A DNA stretch of 64,000 nt from an uncultured Cohaesibacter sp. (GCF_963662805.1 NZ_OY759852.1:186001-250000); one strand, 5' to 3'. Counted from the stretch's first letter, positions 35,611-44,757 are shown. The notes: generated by a model from the sequence alone, not told the origin. Made by a program: numbers and translations.

Positions 35611-37020
35611 TTACTTTCCGTCTGCTCTGGATAAGGCTGGCAATGACAAAATAGCCCTGACGCCACCGAGTGGTGAGTGCGTGATCTGGAACTTGCCCTG
35701 ATAGAGCTCCGCGAGCTCTACCACAATCGATAATCCCAGTCCTGTTCCCGGCTTGCTTTCGTCAAGTCTCTTTCCCCGCTCGAGAGCAACGTTCATTTGC
35801 TCCCCACTCATGCCGTGACCATCATCATCGACAATGATGGACAGCCAATGGGAATGCCGGCCTTGTTTCGCTTCGTTACCGAAAACAGCGTCGGAGCGTT
35901 CGGCCGATACTGAAACTTGCACTGCCGTCAGCGCCCACTTGCAGGCGTTATCGACCAGATTGCCGACCATCTCTTCCAAATCCTGTTCTTCACCGCGAAA
36001 CAACAGGCCATTCTCTTCCGCCAATTGCAGGTCGATATCGAGATTGGAATTGAGTTTGCTCATCACAGACACAAGCTTGTCTATCACGGGTGCGGCATCC
36101 GTCACCGTTCCGATCACGTCTCGCCGAGCTGCCATTCTGGCGCGTTCCAGATAGAGCTGGATCTGATCCTGCATGATGTCCGTTTGCTGATGGACCAGTC
36201 TGGCCTTCTGGCTATCGAGATCTCTGGCTTCGTTCATGATGACCGACAAAGGGGTCTTGAGAGCGTGGGCCAGATTGCCGACCTGGGTGCGTGCTCTTTC
36301 AAGAGTATCCTTGTTGGACCTGATGAGCAGGTTTGCTTCATGAACGAGGCCGGAAACCTCATTGGGATAGTCGCCTTTGATCAGCTCAGATTGCCCTTCA
36401 GAGACCTCGCGAACCTGTTGACGCAACTGGTGCAAGGGGCGCAATCCGGTTCTGATCAGAACCAACATCACCGTGACGAGGATGCTGCCGAATGCAGCCA
36501 TGATCAGCCAGGCTTTGGTCTGGAAGGATTTTACCTGTTCTTCGAGTGCTTCTGCATTGCCCGTAACACGCAGGATGATCGGCTTTGCATCGGCAAAGGA
36601 GATCCTGCGCTCCAGAATGCGCAGCCTTTCTCCATCCGGACCTTCACCATAACCATATCTGGCTGCGCCCTCAGTGTCTCTCGTCTCCATGTTGCCTACA
36701 GAAAAGTCGCCACCGACAAGAGATGTGGATGCCAACAAAACCCTGTCACTTCCTTCCTCCTGAACCGTCCAGTACCAACCGGAAAGAGGAAGCTCATAGC
36801 GCGGCTCACCCACATTTCCTGGAGGAAGCAAATCACCTCCCGTCGCCAGTTCTGCAGCGAATTCACCGACCAAAATTTTCAAAACGATCTCAAGCTGATC
36901 ATCAAAGCCCTGCTCGGCAGACGTGCGAAAGAAGTGTGTGAGCACAAGCCCCGAGCCGAAGGCAATGACGATTGCCCAGAGAGACGCATTGACCAACAGA
37001 TATCGGGTTATCGACTTCAT
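35611..37020 (-). CDS. feuQ: FeuQ-like sensor histidine kinase
   Basis: A 469-residue PhoQ-class kinase with two membrane helices (about residues 9-30 and 168-190) around a periplasmic sensor of about 135 residues. The H box is GNLAHALKTPLSVIMNEA; the ATPase has the N box LVDNACKWA, DDDGHGM and GTGLGLSIV. It overlaps the feuP stop by 4 bases (ATGA), so translation is coupled. The name rests on linkage: in Rhizobium leguminosarum feuPQ and cycHJKL were described together for iron uptake, and in Sinorhizobium meliloti FeuPQ controls cyclic glucan export and osmoadaptation. The actual signal here is unknown. Confidence 0.85.
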   Translation of the reverse strand: MKSITRYLLVNASLWAIVIAFGSGLVLTHFFRTSAEQGFDDQLEIVLKILVGEFAAELATGGDLLPPGNVGEPRYELPLSGWYWTVQEEGSDRVLLASTSLVGGDFSVGNMETRDTEGAARYGYGEGPDGERLRILERRISFADAKPIILRVTGNAEALEEQVKSFQTKAWLIMAAFGSILVTVMLVLIRTGLRPLHQLRQQVREVSEGQSELIKGDYPNEVSGLVHEANLLIRSNKDTLERARTQVGNLAHALKTPLSVIMNEARDLDSQKARLVHQQTDIMQDQIQLYLERARMAARRDVIGTVTDAAPVIDKLVSVMSKLNSNLDIDLQLAEENGLLFRGEEQDLEEMVGNLVDNACKWALTAVQVSVSAERSDAVFGNEAKQGRHSHWLSIIVDDDGHGMSGEQMNVALERGKRLDESKPGTGLGLSIVVELAELYQGKFQITHSPLGGVRAILSLPALSRADGK

Positions 37021-37697
37021 TTTTGGCTACTTGACTTGTCCGGGGCGACCATGTTGTAGCCGAGACCGCGTACAGTCTGGATGACATCGACGCCAATCTT
37101 CTTGCGCAGACGGCCAATAAAAACCTCGATCGTATTGGAATCCCGATCAAAGTCCTGATCATAAAGGTGTTCGACCAGTTCGGTTCGGGAAATGATTTTG
37201 CCCTGATGGTGCATGAGATAGGCAAGCAGCCGGTATTCATGAGAGGTCAGTTTAAGCGCCATGCCGTCAACCGTCACACGCCCTGATCTGGCATCGAGCC
37301 TGATGGGCCCGCAGATGATCTCGTTGGAGGCAAGTCCGGCAGAGCGCCGCATCAGAGCCCTCATGCGTGCCACAATCTCTTCCATATGGAAAGGTTTTGC
37401 AACATAGTCATCGGCGCCGGCATCAATGCCCTGAACCTTGTCGCTCCAACGGTCTCGCGCTGTCAGGATCAAGACTGGCATCGTCTTGCCGTCCCTGCGC
37501 CATGCTTCAAGCACGCTGATCCCATCCATTTTTGGCAGTCCGATATCGAGGATCACTGCATCATACGGTTCCGTATCGCCGAGGAAATGGCCTTCCTCGC
37601 CATCGAATGCGCTGTCGACGACATAGCCATTTTCTTCCATTTCTTCTTTCAGTTGGCGGTTCAGTTCCGCTTCATCTTCAACGATCAATATTCGCAT
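37017..37697 (-). CDS. feuP: FeuP-like OmpR-family response regulator
   Basis: A 226-residue response regulator with acidic pair Glu7-Asp8, phospho-acceptor Asp51 (AVILDIGLP), Thr (ILTAR) and Lys101 (VAKPFHME), and a winged-helix output domain ending in TVRGLGYNM. It is close to PhoP-type regulators. It precedes and overlaps feuQ. A small secreted protein gene lies 66 bases upstream on the same strand and could be co-transcribed. Confidence 0.88.
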   Translation of the reverse strand: MRILIVEDEAELNRQLKEEMEENGYVVDSAFDGEEGHFLGDTEPYDAVILDIGLPKMDGISVLEAWRRDGKTMPVLILTARDRWSDKVQGIDAGADDYVAKPFHMEEIVARMRALMRRSAGLASNEIICGPIRLDARSGRVTVDGMALKLTSHEYRLLAYLMHHQGKIISRTELVEHLYDQDFDRDSNTIEVFIGRLRKKIGVDVIQTVRGLGYNMVAPDKSSSQK

Positions 37698-37763
37698 TGC
37701 GCGATCCCCAGATTATCTTCTTCTTGGATTGAGAACAGTTCAGTATGGCCGGATGCTAGATCA

Positions 37764-38093
37764 TCACGACCCGCCCCCCTTCGACAACAGCCTACCAGTT
37801 TTTGCATCGAGAGTTATACGGGCGACTGCCCCTTGACGAGAAAGAGTGACCAGCTCATAGACAAGCCCGCCGCCAGCCCTGCACAGGTTGGCCTTGATCA
37901 CATCGCCACGCACGACTTTGCTGGCCGCGGACTTAATCGCAGCCAGATGCTTGGCTTGACCCTGCTCGATCGCCGATCTGGTTTCAGCAGACGACAGGCA
38001 TTGTGCTGCCACTGCTCCATGTGTGTGTATGGAAAAGAAAACAACAATCGAGACCAAGGCAAGGCGAATTGTCATGTTGGTCTGGTTCGTCAT
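37764..38093 (-). CDS. Small secreted PepSY-like protein next to feuPQ
   Basis: A 109-residue protein with a signal peptide (hydrophobic 9-25, cleavage near VAAQ). The mature part is PepSY-like: a helix, then LVYELVTLSRQGAVARITLDA and the closing pattern DAKTGRLLS. PepSY proteins often modulate proteases or sensor kinases in the periplasm. In Sinorhizobium meliloti a small periplasmic protein, FeuN, binds and restrains FeuQ. This gene is the right size and compartment and lies directly upstream of feuP, so it may play that role, but I cannot show homology. The ribosome binding site is weak; an ATG six codons later is an alternative. Confidence 0.78.
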   Translation of the reverse strand: MTNQTNMTIRLALVSIVVFFSIHTHGAVAAQCLSSAETRSAIEQGQAKHLAAIKSAASKVVRGDVIKANLCRAGGGLVYELVTLSRQGAVARITLDAKTGRLLSKGGGS

Positions 38094-38193
38094 GCAGACA
38101 ATTTAAAGGTTAGTCACTGAACCGCAGATGAACATTCTGGCACACCCGCATTCCAGCAGATCTATGATTAAGCTTTTGAGAATAGATAGTGTC

Positions 38194-38430
38194 TCATTTG
38201 CTGACACAATAGTGTTCAAGCAGACGATTGTGGCGTTTTATCTCGATAATGGTCTGATCGGTATCGCTTTTTGACCAATGGATCGAGTTGAACAGAAGAC
38301 ATGGGATCATGTGGCCAAGCCGTTCATCTCGCTCATCTGTCGAACGGCTTGTGTCAGTCCCTGCGATATCCGTCAGAGCGGCGCAAGCACTCAGACTGGC
38401 TGTCAGGCAAAGCAACATCAACCACTTCAT
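38194..38430 (-). CDS. Small lipoprotein overlapping upstream gene (o-spanin/Rz1-like)
   Basis: A 78-residue lipoprotein with lipobox SLSAC (Cys16) and a short hydrophilic mature chain. The start ATG follows GAGGA at 8 bases, which is good evidence for translation. It begins inside the preceding small membrane-protein gene in another frame and overlaps it by 77 bases. A lipoprotein nested partly inside a gene for a single-pass membrane protein is the known Rz/Rz1 arrangement of phage spanins, which fuse inner and outer membranes at lysis. It lies at the downstream end of the GTA cluster on the same strand. The spanin role is inferred from architecture, not sequence similarity. Confidence 0.6.
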   Translation of the reverse strand: MKWLMLLCLTASLSACAALTDIAGTDTSRSTDERDERLGHMIPCLLFNSIHWSKSDTDQTIIEIKRHNRLLEHYCVSK

Positions 38431-38629
38431 CCGAACATTCCTCAGTTCTTTTGTTGGCGATCCATTTCGCTTCAATGGCTCTCCTTGCGTAGTCTCGATC
38501 TCCCAAGACTTTTCGCCGGGCTTCAGGCCTCGACGGATCGACTCCTCCGCCTTTACCTGACACAAAGAACGAAGCCAGCAAGAGTACCAGCTTCGCAAGG
38601 ATCATGATCAGAATTCTGAATGTGGTCAT
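38354..38629 (-). CDS. Small single-pass membrane protein (i-spanin/Rz-like)
   Basis: A 91-residue protein with one N-terminal membrane helix (FRILIMILAKLVLLLASFFV) and then a charged, helix-prone tail rich in Arg, Glu and Lys. The reading frame overlaps the stop of the holin-like gene; a GTG at 38638 or the ATG at 38629 could start it, both with weak Shine-Dalgarno sequences, so translational coupling is likely. The 3' part overlaps the lipoprotein gene in another frame. The arrangement holin-like, membrane protein, overlapping lipoprotein suggests a lysis module; direct homology was not recognised. Confidence 0.55.
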   Translation of the reverse strand: MTTFRILIMILAKLVLLLASFFVSGKGGGVDPSRPEARRKVLGDRDYARRAIEAKWIANKRTEECSDEVVDVALPDSQSECLRRSDGYRRD

Positions 38630-38634
38630 CAGCG

Positions 38635-38844
38635 TCACTTGAGCGACGTCGTCGTAAACCAGGTGCGCCAGATGATGGTCGCGGCACCCGCCAGACTTGT
38701 GATGGCGACTGCCAGCCTTTCCTGAAGATCCGGCTCGAGATCAACGCCGAACATCGCCAGACCCATGGCGATGACGGAAACGATCTGGGTCCAGTTGATC
38801 TTGGAAGCCCAGGCCGGTTTGGTATCGGTGGAAGTTTGGGACAT
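38635..38844 (-). CDS. Holin-like small membrane protein
   Basis: A 69-residue protein: a short polar N-terminus, a hydrophobic helix (IVSVIAMGLAMFGVDL), then EPDLQERLAV and a second helix (ITSLAGAATIIW) with a basic end. The sequence follows the pattern of small phage holin-like proteins of the type W-x-IVxxLxxLAxxFGxDL. The start follows AAAGGA at good spacing. It lies 56 bases downstream of the GTA tail-fibre gene on the same strand. In Rhodobacter capsulatus the GTA holin and endolysin lie elsewhere in the genome, so a linked copy is notable. Function is inferred from size, topology and context. Confidence 0.65.
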   Translation of the reverse strand: MSQTSTDTKPAWASKINWTQIVSVIAMGLAMFGVDLEPDLQERLAVAITSLAGAATIIWRTWFTTTSLK

Positions 38845-38900
38845 CAGGGTAGTCCTTTCTTGGTTGGAAGATTGTGATGGAGATTGGGAGAGCTTTATAC

Positions 38901-41900
38901 TCAGGCTGCCTCGCGGATCTGTCGGCTTATCAGATCAACACGGCGGATAAGGCTGTCGCCCGGCCCCAGCTTCTGGCTGACTTGAGCGATACTCACGTCG
39001 ATTTCATCAAGGGATGGCACGCCGTCGAGGGTCTGCTCGGAGGCCGAATAGGCCCAGTTCGGTTCGGACATAGTTGCCTGTCGCAGAACAACATCGGTCG
39101 CCGAATCCCGGACAGTGACTTGGTAAAGCTCGGAGATTTCGCTCAAGGGAATGGTCTCTCCGACCCAGCTGTCAGCATCCAGTCGGTCCCGCCGGATCCA
39201 GCTGAAGTTGAGTGCACCGTCTTCCTGTTTTGTGAGGCGCAGGTGCACCGGAGAGAGCGGGCGCAATCCTCGACCAATAACAGGGATTGTGACATCGACA
39301 TTGGCAGGATCTGACAAGCTTGCTCCTGACCGGATGATGCGGTGAGGCAGATCTTTTTCCAATTGGCTCGCTTCAACCTCCAGCGGTTTGATGGCGCTAT
39401 CCAGCAGAACGAACCTCGCCCCGATGTTGGTTCCTTGCAAGGCTGCAGCTTCTGTGCCCAGAACGCCGCGAAGCAGTCCACTGAGCAGCCAAGTGTTTGA
39501 GGCAACAAGCTCTGCTGTCTGGAACTGCAGGATTTCCCAGCTCCCGTCACTCGCTCTGACGGCTGCAGCATTAGAACCGGAGAGAAAAGCGAGTTCTTCA
39601 ACGCTGGTCAGATCACCATTGAAAAGCTTGACCTCCAACGACGTGGCCTTGTTGATGACAAAGCTCTTGCCTGCAGGAAGGGCAGTTATAAGCTCTCCCA
39701 TGATGGCGGGCACCGCAACGGACTGACGCAACGAGAAACCCACCTGACTGCTCCCAGAATAAAGGGCAAATCCGGATTTCCAGGGCTTTGAATAAAGCGC
39801 CAAATAGGGCGCATGCGGATAATCTCCCAAACCCGGCAGAACCGGCAGATCGATATATTCAAAAACCGGAATGACCACGTCCGGTGTTACCACCCTGCCT
39901 GAGCGGGTGCCTTGTGTGATCGCGGGAGAGTTTCTCGGTGAGACCAGCGTTGCAGAGACATTGCGCAGAATGCCTTCCTCGATCTCGTCCACCCGATAGG
40001 TTTGGTGTTTCTCACCGTCGATCAGGTTGATCTGATCACCGGGCTCGAGAGCAGTCTGAGACGGCGGCAAGCTGAACTGCACCGAATGACGAGCGAAATT
40101 CTGTGCACGCAGCCAGTTCTTGGCTGCATCTTCCATGATCGGCTGCGACGCGATAGCAGCAACGGACAGAGTGCTGTCCTGCCAGGTTCTCGCCGCAGGC
40201 TGATCAAAGCGAGCCACCGACTGGCGAAAGTCGAGAAAAATGTCATTGAAGGAAACCGTGACGCTGGACGCGATCGTTTCCCATGCCAAAGACTGCTTTT
40301 CGATCAGCGCCTTTTCCTTTTCCTCCGCGAGGTTAGCTTCATCCAGACTCAGGGCCGTGCGTGTCTCGGAAGAAAAGAAGGACAGATTGTCTCCACTTGA
40401 TGAAACACCTATCCCGAAGGCGTCACAGAGATTTTCCAGCGTAGATCGAGCCGACATGCGGCGATCAAGAACAAAGCCGTCAACCACAGGCAAGGCTGTC
40501 TTGATATCCGGCTCCGTGAGCCCGTAGTCAACCATGATCGTCCGGATGACTCCTTCAATCGGCGCATTCCCGAGGCGCCCCGTCAGCCAATGGCCCTTGT
40601 GCCAGCTATCACCGTCAGACCAGATATCCAGATCGATGGGAAAAGCCGGGAAAGGCCGCGCATCCCAAGCCCAGAGGAAAAGGCGGCTAGGGTCCACCAT
40701 TGGACCATCATACTCTGTGGAGACAGGGTTGTTGCTGCCTATCTCGTCCTCCCAGTAGGTCAGGGTGGCGTCGAGGAAGGCCCGCTGCGCAGCATCGTCG
40801 CGCCCACCCGCGGAGAAATAGGGTAGCCCGCTTTCCGCTGACTTCGGGTCCGGGAATTTGTTTGGCTGGTTCGGCCCAAGGTGGACAGCCGGGCAGCCGA
40901 TTTCAGTAAACCAGATTGGCTTGGATGTTGGCACCCAGTCGGTCGGGCTGGACGCCTCAACGCCACCGGTTCGATCAAAATGCTGATTTGACCACCAATT
41001 GACGAGATCCTTGTAGCGAAAGACCCAAGGCTTGCTATTCGTGCCATCTGTGATCTCGGTTCGGATCTGCTGCTCACGATCCTTATCGCTGGCGTAATAC
41101 CAGTCATAGCCCTCCCCGCCAGCAATATTGGCCTTGAGATAATCCAGTTCGAGGCCGGTATCACTCAGAGACTGGTCAAGGTGATCCTCTCCCGTCCGCC
41201 AGTCAGACAAGGGCATGTAGTTGTCGATCCCGACCGCATCAATATTGTCGTCCGCCCAGAGTGGATCGAGGTGGAAACGCACATAGCCACTCTCATCCGA
41301 TGGCTGATGACCAAAATACTCCGACCAATCTGCCCCGTAAGTGATCTTGCATCCAGATCCGACGACGCTGCGAACATCAGCTGCGAGTGATTTCATATAC
41401 TGAACAAAGGGGTAGTCGTCGTTGGCGTCACGTAAGGTGGTCAAACCGACGAATTCCGAACCGATCAAAAAGGCGTCAACGCTACCTGCCTGTGTGGCCA
41501 GATTGGCATAATGCAGGATGAAATTGCGATAATTCTGGCTTTGACCCGAGTAGAACTGGGTAATCTGGGCAGAAGCCGACTCAGTCCTGTCCGCGCTGTC
41601 AACCTGATCCCGGCCGGGGTAGCAGGTGATCCTCCCTCGCCAGGGATAGGAACTTTGGCTCGCTTCGCCATAAGGATCCGGCAATTCATTATCAGGCGCA
41701 ATGTCCATCATCACAAAAGGATAGAGGACGACTTCGAGGCCCTTGTCCTTGATGGCCGCGATTGCACGTTTTACAGACGCATCAGATGGTGTGCCACCAT
41801 AGGCGGCACGCCCATCGATATAGCTGACAAGATCGGCAGAGGAACGATCAACGCCAGCGACTGACCACGTGCTGCCCGACGTGGTCTTCACCGGAGCGTC

Positions 41901-42782
41901 GACGCAAGGGCGGATCGCGCAATGTCCTGCTCGCAGATCGGTGCCAAACCAGCTGACGACCAGAGCAATGCGTTCGAGATTAGGACAGATTGCGGTGAGA
42001 TGTTCGAGGGATGCAATGAAATCCGTCTCACTCTCGAACGTATGGCGGTTTTCGCTCGCCCATTCACCCTGACTACTTTGTCGATAGACTTTTTCAGTTT
42101 CGTAACCGAACTCGGTAGCGCCCGGGATCATGATCATCGATTTGATGCTGGCTTCGGTCTTGCCGACAGGCCGAATGACCTCAAAGCTTAATTGAGGAAT
42201 GCGATTGCCGAACGATTCCAGAGGCAATTCTTCGAAAACCACATAGGCTAGCCCGCGATAGGCGGGCGTCATGTCGTCCCCTTCGTTGGCCTCGATCAGA
42301 CTGTCCGGCAGTTGCGACTCTCCGCCCAGATGGACGCGATAGCTGATCTCCTGAAGGTCCAACTCCTTGCCATTCGCCCAGATGCGCCCGACATGCGCGA
42401 TCTCGCCTTCGCATAGCCCGACGGCAAAATTGGCGTAGTAACTATAGGTCGTCGTCGTTGCCTTGTTGCTGCCACCACCCTTGGACGCACCGGTTTTCTG
42501 TTCGCGCGTCGTGACCTTCTCGACGTAATCCGTTGCCCAGATCAATTCGCCCGTCAGTCGTGCCCGACCATAGACGCGGGTGATGGGGCTGCCTTCCGTC
42601 GATGTCTGGACTTTCAGGTCGGACAAGCGAGGACCCTCGACAGACCGGCCTTCACCAAACAGCGACTGATCGATGCTATAACCGATGCCAGCACCGAGCG
42701 CGCCGCCAATCAAAGCACCAAAGGGCCCGAAAAGCGCGCCGCCAATCAAGCTGCCTGCGGATTTCAAAACAAGAGTGGTCAT
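38901..42782 (-). CDS. GTA tail-fibre / baseplate megaprotein (gp15, rcc01698-like)
   Basis: A 1293-residue protein close in length to RcGTA gp15. The N-terminus has Gly/Ala-rich hydrophobic stretches (GSLIGGALFGPFGALIGGAL). The middle part (about residues 230-640) reads as the GTA TIM-barrel domain, with PFVMMDIAPDN, FLIGSEFVGLTTL, YGADWSEYFGH and KPIWFTEIGCPAVHLGPNQP as barrel strands bearing glycosidase-like acidic residues. The C-terminal half is the phage-tail type 3 and host-specificity region. In RcGTA this protein forms the tail tip that meets the host surface. The intact frame argues for selection. It is the last structural gene, followed by the holin-like gene. Confidence 0.93.
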   Translation of the reverse strand: MTTLVLKSAGSLIGGALFGPFGALIGGALGAGIGYSIDQSLFGEGRSVEGPRLSDLKVQTSTEGSPITRVYGRARLTGELIWATDYVEKVTTREQKTGASKGGGSNKATTTTYSYYANFAVGLCEGEIAHVGRIWANGKELDLQEISYRVHLGGESQLPDSLIEANEGDDMTPAYRGLAYVVFEELPLESFGNRIPQLSFEVIRPVGKTEASIKSMIMIPGATEFGYETEKVYRQSSQGEWASENRHTFESETDFIASLEHLTAICPNLERIALVVSWFGTDLRAGHCAIRPCVDAPVKTTSGSTWSVAGVDRSSADLVSYIDGRAAYGGTPSDASVKRAIAAIKDKGLEVVLYPFVMMDIAPDNELPDPYGEASQSSYPWRGRITCYPGRDQVDSADRTESASAQITQFYSGQSQNYRNFILHYANLATQAGSVDAFLIGSEFVGLTTLRDANDDYPFVQYMKSLAADVRSVVGSGCKITYGADWSEYFGHQPSDESGYVRFHLDPLWADDNIDAVGIDNYMPLSDWRTGEDHLDQSLSDTGLELDYLKANIAGGEGYDWYYASDKDREQQIRTEITDGTNSKPWVFRYKDLVNWWSNQHFDRTGGVEASSPTDWVPTSKPIWFTEIGCPAVHLGPNQPNKFPDPKSAESGLPYFSAGGRDDAAQRAFLDATLTYWEDEIGSNNPVSTEYDGPMVDPSRLFLWAWDARPFPAFPIDLDIWSDGDSWHKGHWLTGRLGNAPIEGVIRTIMVDYGLTEPDIKTALPVVDGFVLDRRMSARSTLENLCDAFGIGVSSSGDNLSFFSSETRTALSLDEANLAEEKEKALIEKQSLAWETIASSVTVSFNDIFLDFRQSVARFDQPAARTWQDSTLSVAAIASQPIMEDAAKNWLRAQNFARHSVQFSLPPSQTALEPGDQINLIDGEKHQTYRVDEIEEGILRNVSATLVSPRNSPAITQGTRSGRVVTPDVVIPVFEYIDLPVLPGLGDYPHAPYLALYSKPWKSGFALYSGSSQVGFSLRQSVAVPAIMGELITALPAGKSFVINKATSLEVKLFNGDLTSVEELAFLSGSNAAAVRASDGSWEILQFQTAELVASNTWLLSGLLRGVLGTEAAALQGTNIGARFVLLDSAIKPLEVEASQLEKDLPHRIIRSGASLSDPANVDVTIPVIGRGLRPLSPVHLRLTKQEDGALNFSWIRRDRLDADSWVGETIPLSEISELYQVTVRDSATDVVLRQATMSEPNWAYSASEQTLDGVPSLDEIDVSIAQVSQKLGPGDSLIRRVDLISRQIREAA

Positions 42783-42801
42783 GGGCTGGATCCTGATGTG
42801 G

Positions 42802-43263
42802 TCAAGGGGTCAAGAATGATTGGCTGGAAAAGCGAAGACATAGGCGAGATGGCGCAGCCACCAAGGGCCCAAGGGACGCGACGGAGACATTACCGCCGTG
42901 CTGAGCATGCAGAAACTGAGTGGAATTAATCAGAATTCCGGCGTGCTTGGCAGGAAATCCCTTCTTATAGCGAAACAGCAGCACGTCTCCCGGAGCACGA
43001 TCCTCTTTCTCAACGGAAATGAGATATCGCGTTGCTGCGAGTGCAAGGGTTTCACGACCATTGGTCTCCGCCCAGTCCGGCGAATAGGGTGGTGGCGTTT
43101 CCGGCTCGTCCCAAAAGTGACGGTAGACACCGCGGATCAATCCGAGGCAATCGCACCCGGCTCCCTTGCAACTGGCCTGATGCCTGTAGGGCGTACCCTG
43201 CCAACTGAGGGCCTCGGCTATGATTTCATCACGCAAAGTCGACGCATTTTGAGAGGTTGTCAT
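42802..43263 (-). CDS. GTA NlpC/P60 peptidase (gp14, rcc01697-like)
   Basis: A 153-residue NlpC/P60 cysteine peptidase with Cys39 in the motif GCDCLGLIRG and His107 (KHAGI), expected to cut peptidoglycan peptides during DNA entry from the tail tip. The start ATG lies just after the hub gene stop, and the frame open further upstream overlaps that gene. The Asn/His third residue is less sure. Position between hub and tail-fibre genes matches RcGTA exactly. Confidence 0.92.
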   Translation of the reverse strand: MTTSQNASTLRDEIIAEALSWQGTPYRHQASCKGAGCDCLGLIRGVYRHFWDEPETPPPYSPDWAETNGRETLALAATRYLISVEKEDRAPGDVLLFRYKKGFPAKHAGILINSTQFLHAQHGGNVSVASLGPLVAAPSRLCLRFSSQSFLTP

Positions 43264-43273
43264 GGCATGGCCT

Positions 43274-44128
43274 CTATTGATCGGGGTAACTGATGACGAA
43301 GTCATTGCCCGGCATGTGGGGGAAGCCGCGAAAGTTGTTCTGGTTGTCAAAACAGGTGCGACAGGTCGTAAAGGTCTTGTCGCAGCCGACCGTCAGCGCG
43401 ACTTCGTCCCCCTCCGCAATGTCCGAATGGAGCGGCATCCAAAGCTCGAGAGCGTGGAGAGACGCAGACGTGCTATGCCCGAGGATGTCGAAAACCATGC
43501 CTTGAGCCTCTCCGGACAGCATGGTGAGAGACCCTCTGGCAAAACCAAGCTCCGGCGTCTCACTCAAAGAGACTGAAATGCGGGTTGCCGACTGGATAGA
43601 CGAAATCGTGCCGAGAAACCTGTACTGAGAATTGGTGAGATCCACCCCGCAGCGTTCGTCGCCCAATGTGGCGTCGCAGCTATATTGGTAGACCCGTCCC
43701 CTCTCCTGCTCGAGGGCGACTGACAGCGACCGGATTTCGACCTGAAATGACTGCCTGTCGCGTTTGATCTCGCCGAGATAGCCTGTGCGCAACAGAACGG
43801 CCTGGCTTGGATCACTCCAGTTTACGCGCCATGTTTCGATCCTGGCGCCGTCATATCGACCGCTGATCAGATCTGCTTCCGTTATCCGGTCAGATGACAG
43901 AATGCCGGAGACTTCCTGATCATCGCTGGCAAAACCGGCACTCTGTCGGATCTCCGAGCCAGTGAAACCGGAGGATGGCTCGCAGACGACGCCGCTGAGC
44001 GCAATGGGCAAATCGTGATCGGTGAACCCGAGTTCGAAACCATCACTCCTTTTCAGCACCCAGCAGAAGGCAAGGGTCGTTACGCCACTTGCCAGATGGT
44101 TTTTCAAGTCGGCAGAAAGCTCTTTCAC
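43274..44128 (-). CDS. GTA baseplate hub protein, DUF2163 (gp13, rcc01696-like)
   Basis: A 284-residue DUF2163 protein. Cysteines at 151, 160, 249, 256 and 259 (CDATLGDERC and GCDKTFTTCRTC) match the set that holds an iron-sulfur cluster in the RcGTA hub structure. It sits at the baseplate between distal tail and megatron. Its ATG overlaps the stop of the preceding gene by 4 bases. Confidence 0.92.
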   Translation of the reverse strand: MKELSADLKNHLASGVTTLAFCWVLKRSDGFELGFTDHDLPIALSGVVCEPSSGFTGSEIRQSAGFASDDQEVSGILSSDRITEADLISGRYDGARIETWRVNWSDPSQAVLLRTGYLGEIKRDRQSFQVEIRSLSVALEQERGRVYQYSCDATLGDERCGVDLTNSQYRFLGTISSIQSATRISVSLSETPELGFARGSLTMLSGEAQGMVFDILGHSTSASLHALELWMPLHSDIAEGDEVALTVGCDKTFTTCRTCFDNQNNFRGFPHMPGNDFVISYPDQ

Positions 44129-44757
44129 AGGCGGATCTCCACAAGTGGAATGGATGGAATGTCACCAGCTTCAAATCCGCTCAGGGAGAATTCCAACTGG
44201 TCTGTGTCAAACCGAACCGGCACATCAAATCGGAAGCCTGCTGTGATTGTGGCATCTTCATCGGGAGCCACATCGAACGTGATCTCACCGCTTATGGAGT
44301 CCACTGACACGTTGGACGTTGCGGTCCCGTTGATCGCGACAAGCACCGTCCCTTCGACCGGCTTGGTCACGGACCGCTCATAGGGAGCGTAGAGCCCACC
44401 ATAGGTTTTCTTGAGCTGGAAAGTGGTCGTCGAGCCATCACCTGTGCCGATCAACTGATCCTCGGCGGATATCACCGAACCAAGGGCGCAGGAGCAATGA
44501 TCGAACGGATCGCGAAAGCGAAAGCCATTGAGGCGCCCCCGGCGCTCCTCAAAGAATGCAAGAACCGTCTGAAGGTCCAGAAAGGACCGCACCCCAAGCC
44601 CTGCATCATATCGGCGTCGGGAATGAGCCCAACGTGCGTTTCTCTCCTCATGACCTGAGGAAAGTGTTGCGATGTCAGTCCGACGCTCCGGCCCACCGGA
44701 GGCACCGAAGCCAACATCAAGAGGAAAAACTACTTCGTGAAATCCGTTCATGGTCAA
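44125..44757 (-). CDS. GTA distal tail protein, DUF2460 (gp12, rcc01695-like)
   Basis: A 210-residue DUF2460 protein: N-terminal FHEVVFPLDVGFGASGGPER, then RRYDAGLGVRSFLDLQTVLAFF and the conserved RLNGFRFRDPFDH. These are the family signatures. It forms the distal tail ring to which the hub binds. About 200 bases separate it from the tape measure gene, an unusually wide gap for this operon. Confidence 0.93.
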   Translation of the reverse strand: MTMNGFHEVVFPLDVGFGASGGPERRTDIATLSSGHEERNARWAHSRRRYDAGLGVRSFLDLQTVLAFFEERRGRLNGFRFRDPFDHCSCALGSVISAEDQLIGTGDGSTTTFQLKKTYGGLYAPYERSVTKPVEGTVLVAINGTATSNVSVDSISGEITFDVAPDEDATITAGFRFDVPVRFDTDQLEFSLSGFEAGDIPSIPLVEIRL

